This document shows, piece after piece, positions 1 to 7,607 of a stretch of 23,242 nt of DNA. Positions within the stretch are counted from its first letter, which is position 1; the number at the start of each line of letters is the position of its first letter. The notes beneath the pieces were generated by a model, which saw nothing but the letters and a program-made list of their open reading frames with translations, was not told the origin of the DNA and ran no database searches. A program made the position numbers and the translations under genes. The stretch is from contig JADGIB010000018.1 of the NCBI GenBank assembly GCA_019683665.1, forward strand, positions 1 to 23,242, written 5' to 3'. The stretch comes from Solirubrobacteraceae bacterium. Its GTDB lineage: Bacteria > Actinomycetota > Thermoleophilia > Solirubrobacterales > Solirubrobacteraceae.

Positions 1-2
1 AC

Positions 3-716
3 CCGGGGGCTAGGGGCGGCGACGCCGTCCACGCGCTCGCCGCCGGCGGGAGCGCGCGCGACGGCGCCTGGCTGGCGGCCTGGCGGCGGGCCGACGACGC
101 CGCGGCCGGCGCGATCGCGGCGACGCTCGGCGACGGCGCCCTGAACGAGCCGCTCGTCGCGCGCACCCTCGCCGCCGCGCTCCCGGCGGGCCACGCGCTC
201 GTCGTCGCCGCCTCGATGCCGGTCCGCGACCTGGAGACGTTCGCCGCCGTCCGCGACGACGGCCCGCGCGTGCTCGCCAACCGCGGCGCGAACGGGATCG
301 ACGGGACCGTCGCGACCGCGCTCGGCGTCGCCGCCACCGGCACCCCGACGACGCTGCTGACCGGGGACGTCGCGCTCGCCTACGACCACGGCGCGCTGCT
401 CGCCGTCCCGCGGCTCGGCCTGGAGGCGACGCTCGTCGTCGTCGACAACGGCGGCGGCGGCATCTTCGACTTCCTTCCGGTCGCCACCCAGGCCGATGCC
501 TTCGAGGAGCACGTCGCCACGCCGCCCGGCCTCGACCCGGAGCGGGTCGCCGCGCTCTACGGGCTGGCCTACGTCCCGGCCGCCACCGCCGCCGAGCTGC
601 GCGACGCGCTCGGGCGGCCCGGGGCGCGGCTCGTGCACGTGCGCACCGACCGGGCCGCGAACGTCGAGCTGCACCGCCGCGTGTGGGCGGCCGTCGCCGA
701 CGCCGTCGGCGGGTGA
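3..716 (+). CDS. menD: MenD (SEPHCHC synthase), 3' part only
   Basis: C-terminal 237 residues of the ThDP-dependent menaquinone enzyme that joins isochorismate and 2-oxoglutarate. The reading frame is open from the first bases of the window, so roughly the N-terminal 300 residues lie outside it. Visible family landmarks are SMPVRDLETF (from base 213), NRGANGIDG (from about 282), the ThDP/Mg-binding stretch GDVALAYDHGALL (from about 364) and VVVDNGGGGIFDFLP (from about 436). The internal ATG at 216 is not the start, because conserved MenD sequence precedes it. It converges on menF, which makes its substrate; the stop codons are 64 bp apart. Identification is firm. The only uncertainty is whether the first dozen bases at the contig edge are genuine. 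Confidence 0.93.
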   Translation, partial: PGARGGDAVHALAAGGSARDGAWLAAWRRADDAAAGAIAATLGDGALNEPLVARTLAAALPAGHALVVAASMPVRDLETFAAVRDDGPRVLANRGANGIDGTVATALGVAATGTPTTLLTGDVALAYDHGALLAVPRLGLEATLVVVDNGGGGIFDFLPVATQADAFEEHVATPPGLDPERVAALYGLAYVPAATAAELRDALGRPGARLVHVRTDRAANVELHRRVWAAVADAVGG

Positions 717-723
717 CGTCGCC

Positions 724-746
724 GCCGCCGGACACGTGGAGGCGGC
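724..746. terminator. possible hairpin between menD and menF
   Basis: GCCGCC (724-729) and GGCGGC (741-746) could form a 6-bp stem with an 11-nt loop in the 64-bp convergent gap. There is no T tract, and such stems are easy to find in GC-rich DNA. Confidence 0.2.
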
Positions 747-780
747 CCGCCGGCGAACGCGCGGCGGGGTCTGCGCACCC

Positions 781-2217
781 TCAGACGGCGAGCACGGGCA
801 GCAGCGCCTGGAGCTTGACCTCGGTCTCGGCCAGCTCGGCCGCCGGGTCGGAGTCGGCGACGACGCCGACGCCGGCGAAGCAGCGGGCCAGGCGGCCCTC
901 GACGAGCGCGCTGCGCAGCGCGACGCAGAACTCGCCGTCCTCGTTGGCGTCGACCCAGCCGACCGGGCCGGCGTACCAGCCGCGGTCCAGGCCCTCGAGC
1001 GCCGGGATCAGCGGCGCGGCGACCGCGAGCGGCTCTCCGCCGACGGCGGGGGTCGGGTGCAGCGCGCCGGCGAGCTCGATCGCGCTGACCGGCTCGGCGA
1101 GCTGGGCGCGGATCGGCGTCGCGAGGTGCTGGATGTTCGCGATCTGGACGACGACCGGCTCGGGCGCCGCCGTCACCCACACCGCGTGCGGGCGCAGCGC
1201 CCGCTCGATGCGGCGCACGACGATCGCGTGCTCCTCGCGGTCCTTCTCGGAGCGCAGGAGCTGCTCGCCGAGGTGGCCGTCGACGGACGGGTCGGCCGAG
1301 CGGCGGGTCGAGCCGGCGAGGCCGAGCGTCGAGACGCGCAGCCCGTCGCGGCGCATGAGCAGCTCGGGGCTGGCGGCGATGAACGACGCGTCGCCGCGGG
1401 CGACGGCGAAGACGAAGCAGCCCGGGAAGCCGTCGCGGAGGATGCCGTGGATCGCGGCGACGTCGTGCGGGGCGGGCGCGTGGACCTCGACCTGGCGGGC
1501 GAGGACGATCTTCGACAGCTCCTCGGCGCGGATCCGCTCGACGGCCCGCGCGACCGCCGCCTCGTAGTGCTCGGGCGGCATCGTCGAGGCGACCCGGACG
1601 CGGCCGGCCGGCGACGGGTCCAGCAGCGGCAGCGGCGCCTGGCGCAGCGTGGCCAGCCGCCGCTCGACCGCGGCCAGCAGGTCCTCGGGGGTGTCGTCGG
1701 GGGTGGCGAGCGCGCAGACGGTCAGGCGCGTCCGCCCGCCGCGGCGGTGCAGGGCGACCTCGGGCACGTGCAGCGAGGCGGGCGGGAACGCCGCCCAGTG
1801 CGGGGCGGTCGAGCCGGTGTCGGCGAACGCGAACCCGCCGACGGCGACCGGGCCGCTGCCGGGCGGCCCGTCGGGCGCGTCGGCGTCGGCCTCGGCGGCC
1901 AGCTCGCGCCACGCGCGCGCGACCTCGGCGAAGCGGCCGGGCCCGGACCCGGTCAGCTCGCGCACGCAGCCGAGCGTCGCCAGCGCGGTCGCGTCGCGGT
2001 CGGGCTGCTCGAAGGCGAACAGCGGCTCGCCGCCCTGCCGGGACGCGAACGCGACCGCGGCGGGGTCGACGTCGGCGCCGACGGCCACGGTGACCGCGGC
2101 GAGCGCCTCCCCGCGGGCGCGCGCGCGGCGCACCGCGCGGGCCAGCCGCCGGGCCAGCCGGTCGCGGTCGGCCGCCGGCAGCGCGAACCGGTCGGCTCCC
2201 AGCGCGGCGACGGTCAC
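781..2217 (-). CDS. menF: isochorismate synthase
   Basis: Chorismate-utilising enzyme of 478 residues that converts chorismate to isochorismate, the first committed step of the classical menaquinone pathway. The C-terminal catalytic domain is complete: ELSKIVLAR with the likely general-base lysine at about residue 236, LGLAGSTRR (298-306), SEKDREEHAIVV (323-334), then QIANIQHLATP, LHPTPAVGG, YAGPVGWVD and a final GVVADSDPAAELAET block. The variable N-terminal 200 residues are Ala/Arg-rich. Start taken as GTG at 2217, 7 nt after the ilvN stop, so translation is probably coupled to ilvBN. Anthranilate and aminodeoxychorismate synthases share this fold, but facing menD makes MenF much the likeliest. 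Confidence 0.92.
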   Translation of the reverse strand: MTVAALGADRFALPAADRDRLARRLARAVRRARARGEALAAVTVAVGADVDPAAVAFASRQGGEPLFAFEQPDRDATALATLGCVRELTGSGPGRFAEVARAWRELAAEADADAPDGPPGSGPVAVGGFAFADTGSTAPHWAAFPPASLHVPEVALHRRGGRTRLTVCALATPDDTPEDLLAAVERRLATLRQAPLPLLDPSPAGRVRVASTMPPEHYEAAVARAVERIRAEELSKIVLARQVEVHAPAPHDVAAIHGILRDGFPGCFVFAVARGDASFIAASPELLMRRDGLRVSTLGLAGSTRRSADPSVDGHLGEQLLRSEKDREEHAIVVRRIERALRPHAVWVTAAPEPVVVQIANIQHLATPIRAQLAEPVSAIELAGALHPTPAVGGEPLAVAAPLIPALEGLDRGWYAGPVGWVDANEDGEFCVALRSALVEGRLARCFAGVGVVADSDPAAELAETEVKLQALLPVLAV

Positions 2218-2224
2218 GCCGCGA

Positions 2225-2782
2225 TCAGGTCTCGCCCCGTCCGCGGGCGATCGCGATCTCGCCCGTGCGCATCATCTCGACGAGGCCGAACGGGCGCACC
2301 ATCCGCTCGAACGCCTCGATCTTGTCGGTCGTCCCGGTGACCTCGATCGTCAGCGACCGCTTCGTGACGTCGACGACCTTGCCGCGGAAGATCTCGCAGA
2401 TCTGCATGACCTCCGCGCGCTGGACGCCGTCGACGGCGACCTTGAACAGCGCCAGCTCGCGCGCGACCGTGTCCTGCGGGTCGAGGTCGCGGATCTTCAG
2501 CACGTTGACGAGCTTGTGCAGCTGCTTGGTGACCTGGTCGATCGGGTGGACCGCGCCGTCGAGCGTCAGCGTGATCCGCGAGATGCGGTCGTCGTCGGTC
2601 GGGCCGACGGTGAGCGTGTCGATGTTGAACCCGCGCCGGGCGAACAGGCCCGCGATGCGGGTCAGCACGCCGGGCTTGTTCTCCACGAGGATCGAGAGCG
2701 TGTGCTTGCGCCCCGTGCGCATCGCCACGGACGCCTCCAGCTCCTCGAGGCTCAGCAGGTCCTTCGTTCCGGGCTCGCCCAT
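2225..2782 (-). CDS. ilvN: acetolactate synthase small (regulatory) subunit
   Basis: 185-residue regulatory subunit of acetohydroxyacid synthase. It confers valine feedback control on IlvB in the branched-chain amino acid pathway. An N-terminal ACT domain is evident from HTLSILVENKPGVLTRIAGLF and the GFNIDTLTVG segment that follows, and the C-terminal IlvN domain contains the DVTKRSLTIEVTG strand region. Start ATG 2782 lies 7 nt after the ilvB stop, with a GAGGG element just upstream. About 20 residues precede the ACT domain, so an internal start at the Met before RTGRKHTLS is possible. It is the middle gene of ilvB-ilvN-menF. Length and motifs are normal for the family. Confidence 0.95.
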   Translation of the reverse strand: MGEPGTKDLLSLEELEASVAMRTGRKHTLSILVENKPGVLTRIAGLFARRGFNIDTLTVGPTDDDRISRITLTLDGAVHPIDQVTKQLHKLVNVLKIRDLDPQDTVARELALFKVAVDGVQRAEVMQICEIFRGKVVDVTKRSLTIEVTGTTDKIEAFERMVRPFGLVEMMRTGEIAIARGRGET

Positions 2783-2789
2783 GACGCCC

Positions 2790-4472
2790 TCACCCCACCA
2801 TGTCGCGGGCGGGAGCGCCCGGCGCGATCATCGGGAACACGTTCTCCTCCTGCGTGACGCGGACGTCGACGATGACCGGGCCCTCGGTCGCGAGCGCGGC
2901 CTTCATGTCGTCGACGAGCGTCGTCTTGTCCTCGAAGCGCAGGCCCGTGCAGCCGTAGGCCTCCGCGAGCTTGACGAAGTCCGGGTAGCCGCCCATGTCG
3001 ACGTGCGAGTAGCGGCGGTCCCAGAACAGCTCCTGCCACTGGCGCACCATGCCGAGGTACCCGTTGTTCATGATGAACACCTTCACCGGGATCCCCTCGT
3101 TCGCGCAGGTGGCGAGCTCCTGGACGTTCATCTGGAACGAGCCGTCGCCGCTGATGCAGACGACCGTCTCGTCGGGGCGGCCGACCTGGGCGCCGATCGC
3201 GGCCGGCAGGCCGAAGCCCATCGTCCCCAGGCCGCCGGAGTTGATCCACTGGCGCGGGCGCTTGAAGTGGTAGTACTGCGCGGCCCACATCTGGTGCTGG
3301 CCGACGTCGGAGGTGATGATCGCGTCGCCGCCGGTCGCCTCGTACAGCGCCTCGATCATGAACTGCGGCTTGATCTCGCGGTCGGCGCTGTCCTCGTAGC
3401 GCAGCGGGTGGCGCTCGCGCCAGGCGTCGATGCGCTGCCACCACTCCTCCAGGCGCGAGGGGTCCGGCTCGAGCGCCCGGTACTCGGCGACGAGCTTCGT
3501 CAGCACCTGCTTGGCGTCGCCGACGATCGGGATGTGGGCCGGGACGTTTTTGGAGATCTCGGCCGGGTCGACGTCGATGTGGATGAACTTCGCGCGCGGG
3601 GCGAACTCGCTCAGCTTGCCGGTGACGCGGTCGTCGAAGCGGGCGCCGACGCAGCAGACGAGGTCGGCCTCGTCGATCGCGTAGTTCGCCGTGCGGGTGC
3701 CGTGCATGCCGAGCATCCCCAGCCACTGCGGGTCGGGCGCCGGGTAGGCGCCGAGGCCCATGAGCGTGCAGGTGACCGGGAAGCGGTCGGAGCGCACGAG
3801 CGCGATCAGCTCCTCGGAGGCGTTCGCGCTGATGACGCCGCCGCCGGCGTAGATGACCGGGCGGCGGGCCGAGGCGAGCGCCTTCGCGGCCTGGCGGATC
3901 TGCTTCTGGTTGCCCTCCCGGGTCGGCTGGTAGCCGGGGAGGCGGACGTCGGTGACCGGCTGGTAGTCGATGTCGGCCCGCGACAGGTCGGTCGGGATGT
4001 CGACGACGACCGGGCCGGGGCGGCCGGTGCGGGCGATGTGGAAGGCCTCGTGGATCGCGCGCGGGATCTCGTTCGGGTGCTGGATCAGGAAGCTGTGCTT
4101 CACGATCGGCATCGTGATGCCGAGGATGTCGGCCTCCTGGAAGCCGTCCGTGCCCAGCAGCTCGGTGCGGACCTGGCCGGTGAGGAACACGACCGGCGTC
4201 GAGTCCATCATCGCGTCGGTGATCGCGGTGACGAGGTTCGTCGCGCCCGGGCCGGACGTGCCGAGCGCGACGCCGACCTTGCCGGTCGCGCGCGCGTAGC
4301 CCTCGGCGGCGTGGCCCCCGCCCTGCTCGTGGCGGACGAGCACGTGGCGGATGCCGGCGTCGACGAACGCGTCGTAGGTCGGGAGGTTCGCGCCGCCCGG
4401 GTAGCCGAATACGACCTCGACGCCCTCAGCCTTGAGGCATTCCATGACGGCATCGACGGCACGCATGCGCAC
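2790..4472 (-). CDS. ilvB: acetolactate synthase large (catalytic) subunit
   Basis: 560-residue ThDP-dependent catalytic subunit of acetohydroxyacid synthase, which condenses pyruvate to acetolactate or with 2-ketobutyrate. Visible hallmarks: the catalytic glutamate in VRHEQGGGHAAEGYARATG (E49), the FAD-binding middle domain, and the ThDP/Mg motif from GDGS (442-445) to NN (469-470). The reading frame opens with GTG at 4472 and has an ATG two codons later (4466). AGGAAAGGA lies 4-5 nt upstream of the GTG and about 10 nt upstream of the ATG, so the choice is open. It heads the ilvB-ilvN-menF run. The 22-bp gap to the upstream zinc-ribbon gene leaves no room for a long leader, so any promoter would lie inside that gene. 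Confidence 0.96.
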   Translation of the reverse strand: MRMRAVDAVMECLKAEGVEVVFGYPGGANLPTYDAFVDAGIRHVLVRHEQGGGHAAEGYARATGKVGVALGTSGPGATNLVTAITDAMMDSTPVVFLTGQVRTELLGTDGFQEADILGITMPIVKHSFLIQHPNEIPRAIHEAFHIARTGRPGPVVVDIPTDLSRADIDYQPVTDVRLPGYQPTREGNQKQIRQAAKALASARRPVIYAGGGVISANASEELIALVRSDRFPVTCTLMGLGAYPAPDPQWLGMLGMHGTRTANYAIDEADLVCCVGARFDDRVTGKLSEFAPRAKFIHIDVDPAEISKNVPAHIPIVGDAKQVLTKLVAEYRALEPDPSRLEEWWQRIDAWRERHPLRYEDSADREIKPQFMIEALYEATGGDAIITSDVGQHQMWAAQYYHFKRPRQWINSGGLGTMGFGLPAAIGAQVGRPDETVVCISGDGSFQMNVQELATCANEGIPVKVFIMNNGYLGMVRQWQELFWDRRYSHVDMGGYPDFVKLAEAYGCTGLRFEDKTTLVDDMKAALATEGPVIVDVRVTQEENVFPMIAPGAPARDMVG

Positions 4473-4494
4473 TCGGTCCTTTCCTGCGACTCGG

Positions 4495-4788
4495 TCAGGT
4501 CGGCCGCGACCCGGCGGCCGACGCGGGCTGCTCAGTGTATCCCGGGTCCAGCTCGGTCCCGCAGCGGGTGCAGAGCGCGTCGTAGAACTTGACGCGGCGA
4601 CCGCAGCCGGGGCACCGGGTGTCGGGCTCCTCGGTGTCGAAGCGGTAGAGCAGGACCGCCAGCAGCGCCGGCGGGAGCACGGCGCAGACGAGGAACCAGA
4701 TGACGAACGACGAGCCCTTGATGCGGCCGACGATCCCCCCGGCCAGGCCGCAGCAGATCGCGAAGACGACGTAGGCTCCGCCGACCAT
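4495..4788 (-). CDS. small two-helix membrane protein with C-terminal zinc ribbon
   Basis: 97-residue protein of unknown role. Two hydrophobic segments (about 5-21 and 28-49) are followed by a short acidic linker and a CPGC...CTRC zinc ribbon (cysteines 59, 62, 73 and 76), then a polar tail. This layout fits a small inner-membrane protein with a cytosolic zinc knuckle. Start ATG 4788 sits 6 nt after a TAGCCT hexamer, the spacing expected of a leaderless message; the same TAG is the stop codon of the 56-residue gene upstream. It lies directly upstream of ilvB. I do not recognise a named family. Coding character and the paired CXXC motifs make it very likely a real gene. Confidence 0.8.
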   Translation of the reverse strand: MVGGAYVVFAICCGLAGGIVGRIKGSSFVIWFLVCAVLPPALLAVLLYRFDTEEPDTRCPGCGRRVKFYDALCTRCGTELDPGYTEQPASAAGSRPT

Positions 4789-4794
4789 CGCGCG

Positions 4795-4800
4795 AGGCTA
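4795..4800 (-). promoter_or_regulatory. -10 hexamer TAGCCT for the zinc-ribbon gene
   Basis: TANNNT hexamer 6 nt before ATG 4788. It coincides with the stop codon of the preceding small gene. Confidence 0.5.
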
Positions 4801-4968
4801 GAGCGTGCGGATCGCCCAGACCACGCCGACGATCGCCAGCGCGACCGCCGCGATCCAGGCGATCGACATGGCCACGCTGATGACGACCTTCAGCAGGAAC
4901 CACGCGGCGACCGCCAGGACGAGGACGGCGAGGACGCGCTTGAGGAACGACGGTGAGCTCTGCTCCAT
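4798..4968 (-). CDS. 56-residue hydrophobic membrane protein
   Basis: Small protein with a short polar N-terminus containing two basic residues (MEQSSPSFLKR), then almost continuous hydrophobic sequence to the end: two probable transmembrane segments (about 11-35 and 37-53) and a short WAIRTL tail. Its frame lies inside a much longer Arg/Pro-rich open frame that is not real. The true start is ATG 4968, chosen because it begins the hydrophobic protein and has a TAGACT hexamer 10 nt upstream, matching other genes in this window. The stop is TAG at 4798-4800, and the next gene starts 9 nt later. No function can be assigned; co-transcription with the zinc-ribbon membrane protein is plausible. Confidence 0.7.
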   Translation of the reverse strand: MEQSSPSFLKRVLAVLVLAVAAWFLLKVVISVAMSIAWIAAVALAIVGVVWAIRTL

Positions 4969-4978
4969 GACCCGACGC

Positions 4979-4984
4979 AGTCTA
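4979..4984 (-). promoter_or_regulatory. -10 hexamer TAGACT for the 56-residue membrane protein
   Basis: TANNNT hexamer 10 nt before ATG 4968, in the 50-bp gap after the basic 60-residue gene. Confidence 0.5.
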
Positions 4985-5018
4985 CGCTCGCGGCCTCGGG
5001 CGGCGCTGCGGTCGCGGG

Positions 5019-5201
5019 TCAGTCGTGGACGCGCTTGAGGTGGGCGTGCCGGGGCCGGCCGGGGCGGATGCGGTCGCCCTCGAGGCGCAGCCGGGCCAGC
5101 CGGTAGCGGCGCACGGTGGCGCCGTCGCGGCCGCTGGACGTGCGCGTCGGGCCGATCAGCACGAGGCGGTTGACGGCGGCGGACGGGGTCATGGGCAGCA
5201 T
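5019..5201 (-). CDS. basic 60-residue hypothetical protein
   Basis: Short Arg-rich protein (MLPMTPSAAVNRLVLIG, ending HLKRVHD). The start ATG 5201 is supported by a strong Shine-Dalgarno element GGGAGG ending 6 nt upstream. An in-frame ATG three codons later is an alternative. There is no hydrophobic segment and no cysteine. I recognise no family. The high arginine content also resembles random translation of GC-rich DNA, so the ribosome-binding site is the main support. It is divergent from the 568-residue gene at 5332, with an inverted repeat between them. Confidence 0.5.
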   Translation of the reverse strand: MLPMTPSAAVNRLVLIGPTRTSSGRDGATVRRYRLARLRLEGDRIRPGRPRHAHLKRVHD

Positions 5202-5234
5202 GATGGGCCTCCCGTCGCGGCGTCGCATTGGACC

Positions 5235-5259
5235 GCGGGCCGGAATCGCCCCGGCCCGC
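5235..5259. repeat. perfect 9-bp inverted repeat in a divergent gap
   Basis: GCGGGCCGG (5235-5243) and CCGGCCCGC (5251-5259) are exact reverse complements separated by AATCGCC. The repeat lies in the 130-bp gap between divergent genes starting at 5201 and 5332. It could be an operator or an mRNA hairpin; there is no T tract. Confidence 0.4.
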
Positions 5260-5331
5260 CTCGACACATGGTCGGAGGGGCCGGGGCGGCGGCTCCCGGC
5301 GCGCCCGCGCGGGTAGGCCATCATCTGTCCG

Positions 5332-7038
5332 ATGGCCATTCCCCGCCTGCGCACCAGCGAGCTCGCCGAGCGCGTCTCCGACGAGGTCGAGCTCTACCAC
5401 CGCACGTACTCGACGCTCCTGCGCTCGTCGGGCGAGACCCTCCTGCGCGTCCTCGAGTCGTCGCACCGCGCGATGGAGTCGAGCCTCCACGCGGGCGCGG
5501 CCCGCGACGAGCTCGACCTCGGCGCGTTCCTGTACGCCACCCACCGCCTGCCGCCCGGCGTCTGGCGCGCGCGGCTCGTCGCGATGGGCCAGGAGACGGC
5601 CGCGTTCCGGCGGGCCGGGCTCGGCGACATCGACAGCTGGGAGACCGTCGAGGCGGCGGCCCGGCGGCGGCGCTGGCACCGCGACGAGAGCGGGATCCTC
5701 GCCGTCCTCATCGCCTCCAGCTCCGACCTCGACGACCTCATCCCGACGCTCGTCGCCTACCAGATCGAGTGGAACAAGCTCCACCGGCTCACCGCCGGGG
5801 TCGAGCTCCCCGACGAGGTGCGCCCGGCCTGGTGCGCGCAGACGTTCGGCGGCGGCGAGGACGACTGGGAGCGGATCGCCGACGCGTGGGACGGCGACCT
5901 CGGCGCGTTCGTCGACGCCGTCCGCAGCCGCGAGATGGACCTGCGCATCCGGATGCTCGGCGGCAGCGAGGTCGGCTACGGGCGCGTCACCCGCCGCTGG
6001 TGGGAGCCGATCCTCGCCTGCCTGCGCGAGCAGGGGCTCGCCGACCGGCGCCTCTACTTCGTGTCGAGCAACACGCACTCGCTCGTGAACCTGCTCACCG
6101 GCACGGCGCGGCTGCACGAGGACGAGATCGTCGCCTGGGTGCAGCGGCACGGGCCGCGCTACCTGCGGGCCGAGATCGACAAGCTCCGCTCCGGCCAGGC
6201 GCGCGGGTCGTGGGACAACCTCCTCTACTTCTGCGCGCGGCTCTTCTACGACGCCCACCCCGAGGACGGGCCGCTGTGGACCGAGCGGCGCGCCCGCGAG
6301 CGCGAGCTCGGCGTGCGCCACATCCCGTCGCGGACGGCGGTGCGCGTCTCGGCGCAGGTCATCGACCCGGCGCGGCTGGACCCCGGATCGCTCGACCCGC
6401 GGCTGGCCGACGTCGACGCCGGCGCGCTCGCCCGCTGCGGCGGCGTCATCGTGAACATCGACTACCCGCTCGGCGTCGGCGCCTACAACATCCTGCGCGA
6501 GATCGGCGAGTCGACCGACACGCTGCGCGGCGTGTACGTGCTCGGCAAGGCGGCGACGCTGAACGCCGACGTCGGCGACGTGCTCATCTCGAACGTCATC
6601 CACGACGAGCACTCCGGCTCGACGTACTGGCTCGACAACGCGTTCGGGTTCGAGGACGTCCAGCCGTGGCTGCTGTTCGGCTCGGGCCTCGACAACCAGC
6701 GCGCGGTCACGGTGAAGTCGACGTTCCTGCAGAACCGCCAGTACCTCGACTTCTACTACCGGGAGGCGTTCACGGTCGTGGAGATGGAGGCCGGGCCGTA
6801 CTGCAACGCCGTCTACGAGATCGCCGACCTCGACCGCTACCCGATGGGCGAGTCGGTGAACTTCGCGAAGCTGCCGATCGACTTCGGCGTCATCCACTAC
6901 GCGTCGGACACGCCGTACACGCAGGCGCGCACGCTCGGCGCCCGCGGCCTCTCCTACTTCGGCATGGACTCGACGTACGCGTCGTCGCTGGCGATCCTGC
7001 GCCGGATCCTGCGGCTCGAGGGCGCGCTGCCGGGCTGA
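5332..7038 (+). CDS. 568-residue protein with nucleoside-phosphorylase-like C-terminal half
   Basis: Cytosolic protein with no signal peptide or membrane helix. The N-terminal part (about 1-330) looks helical and matches no domain I know. From about residue 371 it resembles the PNP/UDP phosphorylase-AMP nucleosidase fold: GGVIVNIDYPLGVGAYNI, then GVYVLGKAATLNADVGDVLI, a DEHSGSTYW segment, and VVEMEAGPYCNAVYEIA. In the last, E484-M485-E486 aligns with the catalytic Met-Glu motif of nucleoside phosphorylases. HYASDTPYTQ and YFGMDSTYASS follow. I think this is an uncharacterised family (my recollection is DUF6909) but cannot confirm it. A hydrolase or phosphorylase acting on a nucleoside or nucleotide is inference. 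Start ATG 5332 has only a weak ribosome-binding site. Confidence 0.85.
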   Translation: MAIPRLRTSELAERVSDEVELYHRTYSTLLRSSGETLLRVLESSHRAMESSLHAGAARDELDLGAFLYATHRLPPGVWRARLVAMGQETAAFRRAGLGDIDSWETVEAAARRRRWHRDESGILAVLIASSSDLDDLIPTLVAYQIEWNKLHRLTAGVELPDEVRPAWCAQTFGGGEDDWERIADAWDGDLGAFVDAVRSREMDLRIRMLGGSEVGYGRVTRRWWEPILACLREQGLADRRLYFVSSNTHSLVNLLTGTARLHEDEIVAWVQRHGPRYLRAEIDKLRSGQARGSWDNLLYFCARLFYDAHPEDGPLWTERRARERELGVRHIPSRTAVRVSAQVIDPARLDPGSLDPRLADVDAGALARCGGVIVNIDYPLGVGAYNILREIGESTDTLRGVYVLGKAATLNADVGDVLISNVIHDEHSGSTYWLDNAFGFEDVQPWLLFGSGLDNQRAVTVKSTFLQNRQYLDFYYREAFTVVEMEAGPYCNAVYEIADLDRYPMGESVNFAKLPIDFGVIHYASDTPYTQARTLGARGLSYFGMDSTYASSLAILRRILRLEGALPG

Positions 7039-7081
7039 CGCCGCTCGACGCCATCCGGCCGCGGCGCGATGCTGTCGCGCG

Positions 7082-7573
7082 ATGCGCACCTCGATCCTCG
7101 CGACCGCCGCCCTCGGGGCGCTGGCGGTCCTCCCCTCCGCCGCGGACGCCGCCGCGCCGGCGTGCCGCGCCGCCGACCTGTCGGCCCGGGTCGGCGACGT
7201 GCAGCCCGGCGCCGGCCAGCGCACGGCGACGCTGTCGCTGCGCAACACGTCCGGGCACGCCTGCCGCCTGCGCGGCTACGTCGGCCTCCGGCTCGAGACC
7301 GCCTCAGGCGCCGGCCTGCCGACCTCGACCGCCCGCACCGGCGGGCCGGCGCGGACGGTCACGCTGCGGCCCGGCGGCCGCGCGGTCGCGACGCTCCAGT
7401 GGACGGTGATCGCCACCGGCGACGAGCCGGCCGACGGCCCGTGCGAGGGCACGCCGAGCGACCTGCTTGTCACCCCGCCCGGCCAGCGCACCGCGACCGC
7501 CGCGCCGTGGCGCAACGGCCCGGTCTGCGACCGCGGCCGCTTCACGGTCACGCCGCTGCGCGCGGCCCGCTGA
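7082..7573 (+). CDS. secreted DUF4232-type protein
   Basis: 163-residue exported protein. The signal peptide is clear (MRTSILATAALGALAVLPSA, with cleavage near ADAAA at about residue 24). The mature part begins at a cysteine (C28) and has the DUF4232 pattern: TLSLRNTSGHACRLRGYVGL (50-69), a beta-rich core, and paired cysteines near the C-terminus (PCEG and PVCDRGRF). Such domains are common in extracytoplasmic proteins of actinobacteria; their role is unknown. It follows the 568-residue gene by 43 bp on the same strand with no obvious promoter of its own, so the two may be co-transcribed. Start ATG 7082 is chosen for the signal peptide. Confidence 0.85.
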   Translation: MRTSILATAALGALAVLPSAADAAAPACRAADLSARVGDVQPGAGQRTATLSLRNTSGHACRLRGYVGLRLETASGAGLPTSTARTGGPARTVTLRPGGRAVATLQWTVIATGDEPADGPCEGTPSDLLVTPPGQRTATAAPWRNGPVCDRGRFTVTPLRAAR

Positions 7574-7581
7574 GCGGGGGC

Positions 7582-7607
7582 CCGGCGCCGGTCAGCCCCG
7601 GCGCCGG
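7582..7607. terminator. strong GC hairpin between convergent genes
   Basis: CCGGCGCCGG occurs at 7582-7591 and again at 7598-7607. The unit is self-palindromic, so the copies can pair as a 10-bp stem with a 6-nt loop containing the serine hydrolase stop codon. It lies just after the DUF4232 gene and overlaps the 3' end of the serine hydrolase gene. It may serve as a bidirectional terminator, though it has no T tract. Confidence 0.5.

Noticed and set aside
4534..4539. TACACT on the minus strand within the zinc-ribbon gene as an ilvB promoter or attenuator.
   Set aside because: It is a TANNNT match about 60 nt before ilvB, but it lies in coding sequence with no leader peptide, branched-chain codon run or terminator hairpin to support it.
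2265..4592. A 775-codon plus-strand open frame opposite ilvB/ilvN.
   Set aside because: Its translation is Arg/Asp/Val-rich low-complexity text with no motif. It is a by-product of high third-position GC opposite firmly identified genes.
4798..7248. An 816-codon minus-strand open frame across the 568-residue gene.
   Set aside because: Only its last 56 codons are a real protein; the rest is the antisense of a well-conserved coding region.
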